35,734 nt of DNA from Chloroflexota bacterium (lineage in GTDB: Bacteria; Chloroflexota; Anaerolineae; CG2-30-64-16): NCBI GenBank assembly GCA_029555885.1, contig JAKPQT010000118.1:1-35734 (forward strand), read 5' to 3'. How positions within the stretch are numbered: position 1 is the stretch's first letter; every line of letters begins with the position of its first letter. Below are positions 1-9,500 of the stretch, one piece after another. The notes under the pieces were generated by a model. That model was not told the DNA's origin and ran no database searches. It saw only the letters and a program-made list of their open reading frames with translations. The translations under genes and the position numbers were made by a program.

Positions 1-37
1 ATCATCCTCGCACGGGTTTGGCAAGCACGGCACGGTG

Positions 38-67
38 TTGGCCGATATCGTGTCCCCATGCTAGAAT
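38..67 (+). promoter_or_regulatory. candidate sigma70-type promoter
   Basis: TTGGCC at 38-43 and TAGAAT at 62-67 are separated by 18 nt. They lie about 70 nt upstream of the lipoprotein start at 137. Both hexamers deviate from consensus, so this is only a candidate. Confidence 0.35.
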
Positions 68-136
68 CAACCAACCTGCGGCACGGGCCGCGTGCCATCT
101 GGCGGTCGCCCCGGTCGCCTCATCCGGAGGATGCGC

Positions 137-1516
137 ATGAAGAAGTCGTGGCTGCGGTTATTACTGGCCCTCGGACTGCTTGTCTGTGGCCTCGTGCTGA
201 CCGGCTGTGGCAGCCTGGCACGCGCCACCCCCACGGCCATCCCCACGCCCACTGCCATGCCCGTCCCGCCGACCGAGACCCCAGTCCCAACCGCGACGCT
301 GGAGCCGACGGTGACGCCCACGCTCGCGCCACCGGAGCTGGGTGCGCCCGGCCCGACAAGCTGGGCCTGCCCTGCGGGCACGCAGACGATCACAGTCTGG
401 CACGGCTGGCCGGAGGCGGCCTTCGCGGCGGTGGAGAGCGTCTTCGCACAGTACATGACCGTCTGCCCCAACGTCACCGTCGACCTGGTCAACAAGACCG
501 ACATGAACAACGCGTTGACGGCCGCGGTGCCCGCCGGCGAGGGGCCGGACATCTTCGTCTGGATGAGCGACTATATTGGCCGGTTGGCTGAGGCAGGCAA
601 CATCATCCCCTTGAACCCGTGGATCGATGCCGCGGAGTTCGCATCCAGCTATATGCCGACCGCGGTGGCTGCCGTCACCTATGGTGGTCAAATCTACGGA
701 TATCCGGAGTCCGTGGAGTCGCTGGTCATGCTCTACAACACGGCCCTCATCAGCGAGGCCGAGCTGCCCAAGACCACCGATGACCTGCTCAGTATGGCGA
801 GCGTGTGGGACAAGAGCGATTATCTGTTCGTCTACAGCGCGAAGAACGATGCCTATTTCTCGGTCCCCTGGTGGCAGGCTGCGGGCGTGACGGTCGTGGA
901 TGAGGCGGGCGTCACCACGTTCCGGAGTGAAGGCGGCTATGCCGCGGGCCACTTCATCGAGGCGCTCAAGGCCATCATGCCGGCCGAGATCGATTATGAC
1001 ATCGCGGATGCGCTGTTTCGCGGGGGCTACGCCGCCATCACCGTCAATGGCCCCTGGTACTTCGGAGACCTGGCCGCGGCAGGCATGAACTATGGCATGG
1101 CGCCGCTGCCGGTGTTCAGCCCATCCGGCCGGCCCGCGATGCCGTTCGTCAGCGCCAGGACGCTGATGCTGACGCAGAACGCCGCGGACCGGGGCGCGGC
1201 CGAGACTGCGCTCAACGTGATGCAGTACTACACCAGCCTTGAGGCACAGCTCTATCTGGCGCAGACGAATACCCTGGCGCCCACGAATCAGGCCGCGCTG
1301 GCCCATCCGAATATGGCGCGGCTGCCCGTGTCCGCGGTCATGGCTGCGCAGGCCAGCAACGGCAAGCCCCTGCCGTCCACCCCCTACATGGCTGCTCTGT
1401 GGGAGCCGATGGCGCTCGGCGTCGAGTGCATCTGGACCGGCGGCGGCACGGTCGAGGAGTGCGTGGACCGGATGCAAGCCCTGGCCGAGCAGTACGTTGC
1501 GGAGATTACGTGGTGA
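137..1516 (+). CDS. extracellular solute-binding lipoprotein (MalE-like, family 1)
   Basis: This encodes a 459-residue lipoprotein that should bind a sugar or similar solute outside the cell and pass it to an ABC importer. The ATG at 137 has GGAGG 6 nt upstream; the ATG at 131 sits directly on that GGAGG and was rejected. A hydrophobic signal ends in a Leu-Thr-Gly-Cys lipobox with the lipidated Cys at residue 24. A Thr/Pro-rich linker follows, and the mature domain begins around residue 75 with the typical ITVWHGW-type first strand. No permease or ATPase gene is beside it: the next gene is convergent. The TGA stop lies inside the first unit of the octamer repeat that follows. The family assignment rests on overall pattern and the substrate is unknown. 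Confidence 0.85.
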   Translation: MKKSWLRLLLALGLLVCGLVLTGCGSLARATPTAIPTPTAMPVPPTETPVPTATLEPTVTPTLAPPELGAPGPTSWACPAGTQTITVWHGWPEAAFAAVESVFAQYMTVCPNVTVDLVNKTDMNNALTAAVPAGEGPDIFVWMSDYIGRLAEAGNIIPLNPWIDAAEFASSYMPTAVAAVTYGGQIYGYPESVESLVMLYNTALISEAELPKTTDDLLSMASVWDKSDYLFVYSAKNDAYFSVPWWQAAGVTVVDEAGVTTFRSEGGYAAGHFIEALKAIMPAEIDYDIADALFRGGYAAITVNGPWYFGDLAAAGMNYGMAPLPVFSPSGRPAMPFVSARTLMLTQNAADRGAAETALNVMQYYTSLEAQLYLAQTNTLAPTNQAALAHPNMARLPVSAVMAAQASNGKPLPSTPYMAALWEPMALGVECIWTGGGTVEECVDRMQALAEQYVAEITW

Positions 1517-1690
1517 AGGGGTGACAAGGTGAACAGGTGAATAGGTGACAGGGTGATGTGGAGTGATCGGTTGAGTGTTCTTTCCACCGTGGAGGTGCAC
1601 GTCCTACACCGGCGAGTCTTACCCGTCCACATCACCTTGTCACCTTGTCACCTTGTCACCTTGTCACCCCGTCACCTTGTCACCCCGTCA
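1512..1690. repeat. long inverted repeat of octamers (family A, copy 1)
   Basis: The left arm (about 1512-1562) and right arm (1626-1690) are imperfect inverted repeats built on an 8-nt period. The right arm holds seven tandem units at 1633-1688 (CACCTTGT or CACCCCGT). The inner 11 bp are perfect: 1552-1562 pairs with 1626-1636. The loop is about 63 nt. The element fills the space between two convergent genes and contains the stop codons of both. It may act as a bidirectional transcription barrier, but there is no T tract to prove termination. Confidence 0.85.
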
Positions 1691-3046
1691 CGGCACCGGC
1701 GTGGGGTCGGGGGTCATGTCGGCAATGCACGCTTCGGCGACGGTCTGCATCGCGGCGGCGCCGTCCTCGGGGGTGACTTCGCCTGCCATGACTGCGGCGA
1801 ACTGTGAGTCGATACCCTGCCACGCGCACGACATTTCCAGTGCAGCCGGCACCCCGCGTGCCAGGCGAAGCTGTGCCATGATCGCGGCCTGCTGTGGGTC
1901 GCCGGTAATGGTGGGATGCTGCGCAGTGAGGGCGTGGCTGGGCAGGCGGCCCAGCTTCAGCAGCCACTGTTCCTGCGCCTCATCCGAGGTCATCCACTCC
2001 GCGAAGCGTACCGCCGCTTCCAGCCGCGCGCCCTGCGTGTTCGTAGAGATGAACCAATAGCGGCCCGTCGCCATCGGGATGGGCAGCAGCTGCGTGCTGC
2101 TGACGCGGGGCAACAGCACCACTGCGACATCTAGCCCCAAGCCCTGGTAACGTGACAGGTTCCATGCGCCATCGATGATGTAGGCGGCCCGGCCCTGGCT
2201 GAAGAGGTTGAAGGCCCGATCGTAATCGGCCTGCTGGGGCACGACGCCGGCCGTCTTGAAGTCGCGCACGAAGGTCAGCGCCGCGACCATCTCCGCCGTG
2301 TCCAACGCGGGCCGGTCTGCCGCGTCCAGCGGCCAGCCGCCGTGCCCGCCCAGCCAGGGGATGAGCCAGTAGGATTCAGTCAGGGGATACACCAGCCCGT
2401 AGGTCGCACTGACCGGGTTCGTGAGCTGGCCGAGCTGCACCAGCCAGCTATCCGTGTCCACCGGGGCGGTCGCCGTGACGTACAGCGTGTTGCTGATGTA
2501 GCCGCGATTCTGCAGGAGGAGCAGGTGGCTGCCGTAGTTCTCTGGCAGGGCCCACGGCCGGCCCCGAACCGTGACGCCCGCGAGCGCGCCGGGGAGGTAC
2601 TGGTCGAGGAAGGCGGTCTCGTATAGCTCTTCCACCGGGCGGACGATGCCCAGCTCGCTGAACGGGCCGGCAAACTCACCGCGGGCGCGCACCAGGTCCG
2701 GCCCGCGGCCGGCCCGCGCCTCGTTGCGCACCTGGTTGCGCAGGTCGTCGTAGCTGAAGTGGGTGCGCGTGATCGTGATGCCAGGATTGGCCCGCATAAA
2801 GGCCGCGGTCAGTTCGTCGAGCAGGACGCCCGCCGCATCCCCGTCATCCTCCCAGAAGGTCAGCGTCAGAGGACCGGTCGGGGTCGGGAGGTCGAGCGGC
2901 GCCAGCGTAGGCGTCGGGACCGCGGGGCCAGGCGTGGGCGCGGGCGTGCGACCTGCGCAGGCGGCCAGCATGAGCGCCAGCCCCAGGATGGTGAAGGTGA
3001 CCAGCAGGCTCGCGGCGCGCAACAGGTGTTTGATGGTCCGGTGCAT
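1688..3046 (-). CDS. extracellular solute-binding lipoprotein, second copy type
   Basis: This 452-residue lipoprotein belongs to the ABC solute-binding superfamily but differs in sequence from the one at 137-1516. The signal peptide ends in Leu-Ala-Ala-Cys with Cys 30 as the lipidation site. A Pro/Thr-rich linker follows, then a mature domain starting with a LTLTFWEDDG-like strand. An in-frame ATG at 3055 exists, but it overlaps a perfect TATAAT (3059-3054 on this strand). The ATG at 3046 is therefore preferred. No permease genes are adjacent. The stop codon TGA comes from the last octamer of the intergenic repeat. The substrate cannot be told from sequence. Confidence 0.85.
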   Translation of the reverse strand: MHRTIKHLLRAASLLVTFTILGLALMLAACAGRTPAPTPGPAVPTPTLAPLDLPTPTGPLTLTFWEDDGDAAGVLLDELTAAFMRANPGITITRTHFSYDDLRNQVRNEARAGRGPDLVRARGEFAGPFSELGIVRPVEELYETAFLDQYLPGALAGVTVRGRPWALPENYGSHLLLLQNRGYISNTLYVTATAPVDTDSWLVQLGQLTNPVSATYGLVYPLTESYWLIPWLGGHGGWPLDAADRPALDTAEMVAALTFVRDFKTAGVVPQQADYDRAFNLFSQGRAAYIIDGAWNLSRYQGLGLDVAVVLLPRVSSTQLLPIPMATGRYWFISTNTQGARLEAAVRFAEWMTSDEAQEQWLLKLGRLPSHALTAQHPTITGDPQQAAIMAQLRLARGVPAALEMSCAWQGIDSQFAAVMAGEVTPEDGAAAMQTVAEACIADMTPDPTPVP

Positions 3047-3053
3047 GGCTGCC

Positions 3054-3059
3054 ATTATA
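3054..3059 (-). promoter_or_regulatory. TATAAT -10 box for the minus-strand lipoprotein
   Basis: A perfect TATAAT on the minus strand ends 7 nt before the ATG at 3046. No good -35 or Shine-Dalgarno is visible. If it is used, transcription would begin at or next to the start codon, giving a leaderless mRNA. Confidence 0.45.
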
Positions 3060-3136
3060 CTCCGGCTGTGCGGCAGTTGGGAAGAAACGACTATGGTATG
3101 CTACAATCGGCGCACGATAGAATGACAGGGGACAAC

Positions 3137-3796
3137 ATGAACCGACAGATTTACGATATCAGCCAGACCCTCTCCGAGCGCATCCCCGTCTGGCCGGGCG
3201 ACCCCGACGTCGAGGTGGTTTCGCTGCGCGAAGCGACGCCTGAGCAGGAGGCCAGCGCGGACCCGCCGTCGTTCGTTTCCCGCCTGAGCCTGAGCACGCA
3301 CGCCGGAACCCATGTCGACCCACCCGCGCATTTCCTGCCCGGCGCAGCGACGGTTGATGCCATGTCGCTCGACACGCTGATCGGTCCGGTGTGGGTGGCT
3401 GCGGTTGATGGGCCGGGGCCGATTACCGCGGAGCAACTGGCGGCGGCCGGCATCCCTGCGGGCACGACGCGGCTGCTGCTGCGCACCGAGAACTCCGTGC
3501 GCAGCCATGCGACATTCGACCGCGCGTTCGTTGCCATCGACGAGGGGGCGGCCCGCTGGCTGCTGGCGCGCGGGGTGCGGCTGGTCGGCATCGACGGCCC
3601 CTCTATCGAGCCGTTTGACTCGCCCGGCCATCGTGTCCATCGCACGCTGCTGCCCGCGGGCGTCATCCTGCTGGAAGGCATCCGGCTGGCTGCGGTCGCG
3701 CCCGGCCCATACGAGCTGGTGTGCCTGCCGCTGTCCATCGAGCGGGGTGACGGCGCCCCTGCGCGCGCGGTGCTGATACGAAAGGTTGAAGGTTAG
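3137..3796 (+). CDS. cyclase family / arylformamidase-like metal-dependent hydrolase
   Basis: This 219-residue protein carries the cyclase-family metal motif HAGTHVDPPAHF (His55, His59, Asp61, His65). The motif is found in kynurenine formamidase (KynB) and related manganese or zinc amidohydrolases. The N-terminus (YDISQTLSERIPVWPGDP) is also typical of the family, and the length matches. GGGGA lies about 5 nt before the ATG; an upstream ATG at 3122 overlaps that purine run and is less likely. The last four residues and the TAG stop are encoded by the first units of a GGTTGAA repeat. It heads a probable operon with the aldolase at 3907 and the phosphoribosyltransferase at 4839. Substrate is uncertain; no tryptophan catabolism genes are nearby. 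Confidence 0.85.
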   Translation: MNRQIYDISQTLSERIPVWPGDPDVEVVSLREATPEQEASADPPSFVSRLSLSTHAGTHVDPPAHFLPGAATVDAMSLDTLIGPVWVAAVDGPGPITAEQLAAAGIPAGTTRLLLRTENSVRSHATFDRAFVAIDEGAARWLLARGVRLVGIDGPSIEPFDSPGHRVHRTLLPAGVILLEGIRLAAVAPGPYELVCLPLSIERGDGAPARAVLIRKVEG

Positions 3797-3886
3797 CAGG
3801 TTGAAGGTTGCAGGTTCGTCAACACGGCCACGTCTGCTAACAGCCGACAACCGATAACGTGCAACTTGTAACCTTCTAACCTTTCC
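3781..3886. repeat. heptad inverted repeat (family B, copy 1)
   Basis: The left arm 3781-3816 is built from GGTTGAA, GGTTAGCA and GGTTGCA units. The right arm, about 3859-3886, is its imperfect reverse complement (GTAACCTTCTAACCTTTCC). It contains the stop codon of the upstream cyclase gene and ends shortly before the next gene's ribosome-binding site. Confidence 0.75.
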
Positions 3887-3906
3887 ATCTGTCACTGGAG
3901 AAACGC

Positions 3907-4842
3907 GTGGTTCCACCCTTGACCGGCGTCTTTGCACCGATTGTGACCCCGTTCCGCCCGGCGGACGGCGCGGTTGACCTGCCCTGGCTGCGGCAGCACG
4001 TCGCGTACCTGGCCGCACACGGCTGCACGGGCATCATCCCCTGCGGCACGAACGGCGAGGCGGCCTCGCTGAGCGTGGAAGAGCGGATCCAGGTGACGGA
4101 GGCGGCGCTGGCCGCGGCGCGGGAACACGGCCTGGCGGTCATCGCCGGCACGGGTGCAAGCGCGCTGACCGACGCAGTGACGCTGACCCGCCATGCCTTC
4201 GCGCAGGGGGCCGATGCCGTGCTGGTGATGCCGCCCTTCTATTTCAAGAAGCCGCCTGAGGCCGGTGTCGTCGCCTGGTTCCGCCGTCTCTGCGACGCCG
4301 CCGTGCCGCCGGGAGGTCGCGTGCTGCTCTATCACATCCCGCAGACGACCGGCGTGCCCATCAGCGACGGCGTGCTGGACGCGCTGCTCGCCAGCCACGA
4401 CGAGATCATCTATGGGCTGAAGGACTCGACCGGCGACCCGGCCCAGCTCGCGCATTTCCGGACGGCCTATCCGCAGCTGGCGTATTACGCGGGCAACGAT
4501 CACCGGGTCGGGGAGGGGTGCGCGGCGGGCGGCGCGGGTTCGATCACCGCAGGCGCAAATGTGTTCCCGGACCTCGTGAAGGCGGTGCAAGAGGCCGCGT
4601 GGCGTTCGGCAGCAGCAGATACAGCAGATGCACAGGCCACGTTGAGCGAGGCGCGCCGCCTGCTCGACTCGTTCCCGCTGCAGCCGGCGACCAAGGCCGC
4701 GCTGACCGAGGTGGCCGGGCTGCCTGAGACCGCGGTCCGCCCGCCGCAGATTGAGCTGACCGCTGAACAACGCGCCGAGCTGCGCGCCCAATTGCTCGCC
4801 CGGTTGCCCGGCTGGCGACCGAACAGGAGACCGACCGTATGA
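3907..4842 (+). CDS. DapA/NAL-family class I aldolase
   Basis: This 311-residue member of the dihydrodipicolinate synthase/N-acetylneuraminate lyase superfamily forms a TIM barrel that uses a Schiff-base lysine. The pyruvate-binding motif GTNGEAASLS lies near residue 45. The catalytic Tyr142 is in YHIPQTTG and the Schiff-base Lys172 is in GLKDSTGD, all at usual family spacing. The GTG start at 3907 has a GGAG sequence about 8 nt upstream. Its stop overlaps the start of the phosphoribosyltransferase gene by 4 nt, so the two are probably translationally coupled. The family contains many substrate types; the pairing with a cyclase and a phosphoribosyltransferase gives no reason to prefer lysine biosynthesis. 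Confidence 0.85.
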   Translation: MVPPLTGVFAPIVTPFRPADGAVDLPWLRQHVAYLAAHGCTGIIPCGTNGEAASLSVEERIQVTEAALAAAREHGLAVIAGTGASALTDAVTLTRHAFAQGADAVLVMPPFYFKKPPEAGVVAWFRRLCDAAVPPGGRVLLYHIPQTTGVPISDGVLDALLASHDEIIYGLKDSTGDPAQLAHFRTAYPQLAYYAGNDHRVGEGCAAGGAGSITAGANVFPDLVKAVQEAAWRSAAADTADAQATLSEARRLLDSFPLQPATKAALTEVAGLPETAVRPPQIELTAEQRAELRAQLLARLPGWRPNRRPTV

Positions 4843-5351
4843 CCCTACCCACCATGCCCAGCGCGCCTGAGTTCCTGACCTGGCAAGATGTGGACAAGCT
4901 GATCGATTACCTGCTGCCCCAGTTGCGCGGCCCGTATGATGCCCTACTGATGATTACCCGCGGCGGGCTGGTGCCCGGCGGCCTGATTGCGCAAGCGCTG
5001 GAGATGAACTACGTCCTGACCGCCGCCGTGCAGTTCCCGGAGGCGGGGCAGGCGCGCCTGGCCTGGCCCCACTTCCTCCAGTTCCCGGAAGAAAAGCTGC
5101 TGCGCGACCGGCGGGTGCTCGTCGTGGATGACATCTGGGCCAATGGCCGCACCATTACCACGGTCAAGGGACGCATCGTCGCAGCGGGCGGCAGACCGGA
5201 GGCCGCCGTGCTGCACTACAAGCCCGGCTCCAGTCTCTTCCGCAGCGGCCCCGACTACTATGCTGCCGTCACAGATCGCTTCATCGTCTACCCCTGGGAG
5301 ATTCAGCGCGGCCCCGACCGGCTCGATGAGACCGTGCCGCAGATGAACTGA
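4839..5351 (+). CDS. phosphoribosyltransferase, xanthine/hypoxanthine type
   Basis: This 170-residue protein has the PRPP-binding signature VLVVDDIWANGRT at residues 93-105 and the upstream ITRGGLVPGG loop typical of Gpt-like purine phosphoribosyltransferases. It probably salvages xanthine, guanine or hypoxanthine to the nucleotide in the cytoplasm. It starts inside the aldolase stop (ATGA overlap at 4839-4842). A regulatory PRT-like role cannot be excluded, but the PRPP loop looks intact. It is the last gene of the operon starting at 3137. Confidence 0.85.
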   Translation: MTLPTMPSAPEFLTWQDVDKLIDYLLPQLRGPYDALLMITRGGLVPGGLIAQALEMNYVLTAAVQFPEAGQARLAWPHFLQFPEEKLLRDRRVLVVDDIWANGRTITTVKGRIVAAGGRPEAAVLHYKPGSSLFRSGPDYYAAVTDRFIVYPWEIQRGPDRLDETVPQMN

Positions 5352-5380
5352 TTGTTCGGCATTAGATTCCGTCTTACATA
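5352..5380 (+). promoter_or_regulatory. candidate promoter for the SIMPL gene
   Basis: TTGTTC at 5352-5357 and TACATA at 5375-5380 are 17 nt apart, immediately after the preceding stop codon. This would give a 5' leader of about 105 nt containing the hairpin at 5406-5434. Confidence 0.45.
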
Positions 5381-5405
5381 TTTCATCGCATGTGGAACCT
5401 ATCCT

Positions 5406-5434
5406 GCAACTGGGGCGTCATACTCCCCAGTTGC
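5406..5434 (+). promoter_or_regulatory. 10-bp perfect hairpin in 5' leader
   Basis: GCAACTGGGG (5406-5415) pairs perfectly with CCCCAGTTGC (5425-5434) around a 9-nt loop. No T tract follows, so a simple intrinsic terminator is unlikely. It lies about 57 nt upstream of the SIMPL start codon. Confidence 0.5.
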
Positions 5435-5491
5435 GTAAGAGGCAGTGGCAACTTGTATCGAAACACTGCCGGACATCAGAGGAGGTTCCGC

Positions 5492-6397
5492 ATGTCTGTT
5501 CGTTCTAAATCTCTATTCACTTTGGTGGCGCTGTTCGTAGTCGGCGCCCTGGCGGTCATGGCCTTCGCGCTGAGTGCGCAGGCCGCGCCGGCCCAGCAGG
5601 ACGCAACCGCAACCCCGACGGGTGAGGCGGAGGCCACGGCCACCGTCGTCCCGACGGAAGCGGTTACGGCCACGACCGCTACCACGGGCACTGCGCCGCT
5701 GGCCCCGGCCTTCAACGCGGCCACCTTCAACCCGGCCCGCACGATTACCGTTGTCGGCCGCGGTGAAGTCAAGGTCGCGCCGGAAATTGCGACGACCACC
5801 ATCGGCGTGGATGTGCAGGCCGGTACGGTGGATGCGGCGATGGCCGAAGCGCAGGCCCGCATGGATGCCATCCTCGAAGCCCTCAAGGGCCTGGGGATTG
5901 CCGATGCAGATATCCAGACCAGCAACTTCTCGATTAACTTCGAGCGGAGCCCGGGCAGCGAGCCCATGGCGAGCGCGACCCAGTCCGAGCCGGGCGAGTT
6001 CCAGCCGGTTCCGGGGTTCTACCGGGTCAGCAACATGGTGATGGTGACGATCCGTGACCTTGAGCGGGTCAGCGAGGTGCTGGATACCGCAGTCAAGTCG
6101 GGCGCCAACAACATCTGGGGCCTGTCGTTCGGGCTGGATGACACTGAGGCGCTGGAAGTTCAGGCCCGCGAGGCCGCGATTCGGAATGCGCGTGAGCGCG
6201 CCGAGTCGCTCGCGGAGCTGAACGGGGTCGTGGCCGGTGGTGTGGTTTCGATCAGCGAGATCATCGGCAGCCAGGCTATCCCGCTCTACGCGGCGGCCGA
6301 GGGCCGCGGCGGCGGCGGCACGCCGGTGCAGCCGGGCGAGGTCACATTCAGCACGCAGATTCAGGTGGTCTACGCGATTGAGTCGAGCGCCGAATAA
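5492..6397 (+). CDS. exported SIMPL-domain (DUF541) protein
   Basis: This 301-residue exported protein starts at the ATG at 5492, which has a near-perfect AGAGGAGG 6 nt upstream. An N-terminal hydrophobic segment (about residues 8-27) ends in AQA-A, a signal peptidase I type site. A Thr/Ala-rich low-complexity stretch runs to about residue 80. A SIMPL domain follows, starting at ITVVGRGEVKVAPEIATT and ending near the C-terminus. The SIMPL domain is found in many exported bacterial proteins (YggE/BP26) whose biochemical role is not settled. The gene appears monocistronic, with its own candidate promoter and a strong terminator. Confidence 0.85.
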   Translation: MSVRSKSLFTLVALFVVGALAVMAFALSAQAAPAQQDATATPTGEAEATATVVPTEAVTATTATTGTAPLAPAFNAATFNPARTITVVGRGEVKVAPEIATTTIGVDVQAGTVDAAMAEAQARMDAILEALKGLGIADADIQTSNFSINFERSPGSEPMASATQSEPGEFQPVPGFYRVSNMVMVTIRDLERVSEVLDTAVKSGANNIWGLSFGLDDTEALEVQAREAAIRNARERAESLAELNGVVAGGVVSISEIIGSQAIPLYAAAEGRGGGGTPVQPGEVTFSTQIQVVYAIESSAE

Positions 6398-6425
6398 CGG
6401 TAAGCTGAGTTGATCCGATCCGGGA

Positions 6426-6455
6426 GGGGGGTGTCATGCCGACACCCCCCTTTTT
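6426..6455 (+). terminator. intrinsic terminator after the SIMPL gene
   Basis: GGGGGGTGTC (6426-6435) pairs with GACACCCCCC (6441-6450) around a 5-nt loop and is followed by five T residues. This is the clearest Rho-independent terminator in the window. Confidence 0.9.
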
Positions 6456-6513
6456 CGTGTTCTATGGTAAAATCCTCCCGATTGTTTCCTCGTCCAACCG
6501 TGACGGAGATGGC

Positions 6514-9500
6514 ATGGTTCCCCGATATCGTGCTCGCGCGCTGCTGAGTGCATTGTGTGGCCTTGTTCTGCTGGCCTCGCTGCTCGGCCCGCGCGTGTCC
6601 GCCGGACAGACGATTCCGGCAAGCTGGCAACCGCTTGACGGGCCGGGCGGCCGCATCAGTCACCTGGCCGGTGCGGCGGATGGCCGCACGCTCTATGCGG
6701 TCAGTGTGACGGGCGTCAACCGCCGAGAGGATCAGACCCAGTGGCGCGAACGCGGCACGCCGGCCCGCGCGGATGCCCTCTACGTGAGCACTGACAGCGG
6801 CGCAACCTGGCAGCCGGTGACGAATGACCTGCCGCCCGGTCCCATCGCGGCACTGCACGTCGAGCCGGACGGCGCCACCATCTATGTGGCATTGAACACT
6901 GCGGGCGAGGGCCAGGCCGCGCGCAGCGGGTTGTGGCGCAGCCCGGATCGCGGCTTACACTGGGCGCAGGTCCGGCTGGATCGGGACGACCTGCTCATTC
7001 GTACGATCGTCCGCAGCCCAAGCGGTCCGCACTTATTCCTGGGCGCGGTGAACACCGGCCCGGAACCCCGAAGTTACGTCTACCGGCTGACCGACGGCGA
7101 TGCGACCTGGCGGGTCTTCGAGGTCCTGCGCACTGCAAACGGTGATGCGTTGCGGCCAGGCAGCGTCCTGGCCGAGCTCGTCGTGCATCCGGCGCAATCC
7201 GACACCCTCTGCCTCACCACGTACGGCGGCGACGTCCTTATCAGCAGCAACGCAGGGGAGTCCTGGCGGCAGGTCAGCGCGGGCGGCGAAGCCAGCGGCC
7301 CCGCTCGAGTTGCCTTTGCGCCGAATGGCAACGGCAGCGGGCTGCTCGTCCGGCGGCAGGGGAGCGCGGGTACAGCCCGCCTGACCCTGGAGCGGAGCCG
7401 TGACCACGGGCTGACCTGGCAGTCGTTCAATGCGAGCGGACTGCCCGCGACGGGCGAGCCGCGCAGCCTGGCCGCGCTGTCCGGCGGCGTCTACCTGCTT
7501 AACACGAGTGCGGGCACCTATCGCACGACAGACGATGGCCTGACCTGGCAGCCGCTCGAGGGCGTCCTGAGCAGCGGCGGCGTGGCCGAATTTCTGTTCG
7601 GTGGGACTTCCGGCAGCGTGGTGGCGGCGACCGGATATGGCCTGTTTAGCAGCCAGGACAGCGGCGCCTTGTGGAGCCCCCTGGGCGAGGGATTGCCGGC
7701 GAACAGCAAGATTGCGGGCCTGCTGAGCCACCCGGCGCGGCCTGACCTGCTCTACGCGGTCTCAGACAACCGCGCGGCTTGGACTGCGGCCGCGCCGCCG
7801 GTCATCTGGCGTAGCCTGGACGAGGGCCGGCGCTGGCAGCCCGCGGCCGCGGGTTTGCCCGATGTGCCGCTGACGGCCTGGGCGATCGATCCCCTTAACC
7901 CCGACCGGCTGGTCGTGGCTTCCTGGGACTATGTGGCCGTCAGCGCGGACGGCGGCCTGAGCTGGCAGACGAATCGGTTGGAGTCCAGCAATCGCCAGGC
8001 CATCGCCATCGCGGCGGCGGATCCGCAGACGGTCTACCTCGGCGGGCGGCCGGCGCTGCGCAGCACCGACGGCGGGCGCACGTGGCAGCCGGTGGCTGTG
8101 CGTATGGCAGGTGAGGCCGAGCAGCCTGCGGACGTGACCGGCCTGGCGGTCGATCCTGCGGACGCGCGCCACCTGTGGGCGAGCCTCGCCACGGGCGTGT
8201 ATGAAAGCCGCGATGGCGGCGAGACCTGGCAGCCGCACGGCCTCGACGGTCAACCGGTACGTTGGCTGGCGCTTGCGGTGCAGGAGGTCCAGGACGAAAC
8301 GCAGGCCCCGGACTACGCGCTCTATGCAGGCGTCGCGGACGGCGGGTTGCAGCGGTGGGCGCCGGACACTGCAAGCTGGCAGCCGGCCCAGGCCGGCCTG
8401 CCGGCGGGCAGCACGCTGACTGCCCTGGCCGCAGACCCCGTCACTGCGGGCCTGCTGTGGGCCGCGCGCGATGGCGGGGGCGTCTATCGCAGCGAGGACG
8501 GCGGCGCGACCTGGACGCCGGTCGGGACCGGCGTGGGCGACAACCTGGGGCAGGCGTTGGCGATCAATCATGCCGAGCCGGAGAGCGTGTTTCTCGGTAC
8601 GGCTGCCGCAGGCGTCTGGGTGCGAAGCGCGAACATGGTGCTGGAAGAGGCGGCCCGCGCGACATCCACTAGCCCGGCCGCTACCCGCGCGCTCGATGCG
8701 GCGTCTGCGGCCACGCGCAGCGCCGGGGTGGATGCGCGCATCGAGGTGGTCTGGCCGCACGATTGGGCACCGGTCGAGTCGGCGCAGCGGGCCAATATCG
8801 GCCTGCGGTTGTTCATGCCGCGCAGCCTGGCGCTGCCCGCGTGCGGCTGGCGGCCGCGGGTAAGCGTGTGGCGCGCATTGGACATGGACCCTGCCGAGCC
8901 GCTCGGCCAGGCCGTCCAGCGCACGGTGGACGGCCAGCCCTTCCCCTACTGGGAACTGAACGATGTAGACGTCAGCCGGGCCAACGATCCGAACCATAAG
9001 CTCTATTTCCTGGTGCGTGTGGAGGGGGTGGACACCGCGACCAGCGTCTGGGCGCATGGCGCGGACCCTCGCACGTACTTCCCGCAGCAGGATGTGCCGA
9101 GCGGCATCGCGTCCGGCCAGGTCACCGAGGTGGATGCGCGCATCCAGATTGTCTGGCCGCACGATGAGGCCGGCAACGAGCGGCCGGTAACGGAAGCCGG
9201 GCTGGCGAACGTCGTGGTGGTCTTCTTCAAGCACGGCACCCGGCTCTCCGTGCCTGTCGGCTGGCAGCCCGAGGCCGTTGTGCTGCACGGTGCGTGGAAC
9301 CAGGAGGTCGGCAAGCGACTCTCCCGCGCGCCGGCCGTCCAGGTGCGCCAGGCGGGCGCGATCACCTATCCGGTCTGGGAGTTCAACGATGTGCCCGTGG
9401 GCCGCGCTACGGACTCCCAGAACCGGCTCTATATGTGGGTCACAGCGGAAGGCGTGTTGACGTATCCGACAATCTGGGCGCATGGCGCGGACTTGCGTAC

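Noticed and set aside
161..1600. Long minus-strand ORF opposite the first lipoprotein
   Set aside because: It is low-complexity Arg/His/Gly translation typical of the shadow frame of a GC-rich gene, and lacks any domain.
1633..1688. CRISPR array
   Set aside because: Units are 8 nt in direct tandem with no spacers and no cas genes.
3137..5351. Kynurenine or lysine biosynthesis operon
   Set aside because: Only family-level matches exist and no other gene of either pathway is nearby.
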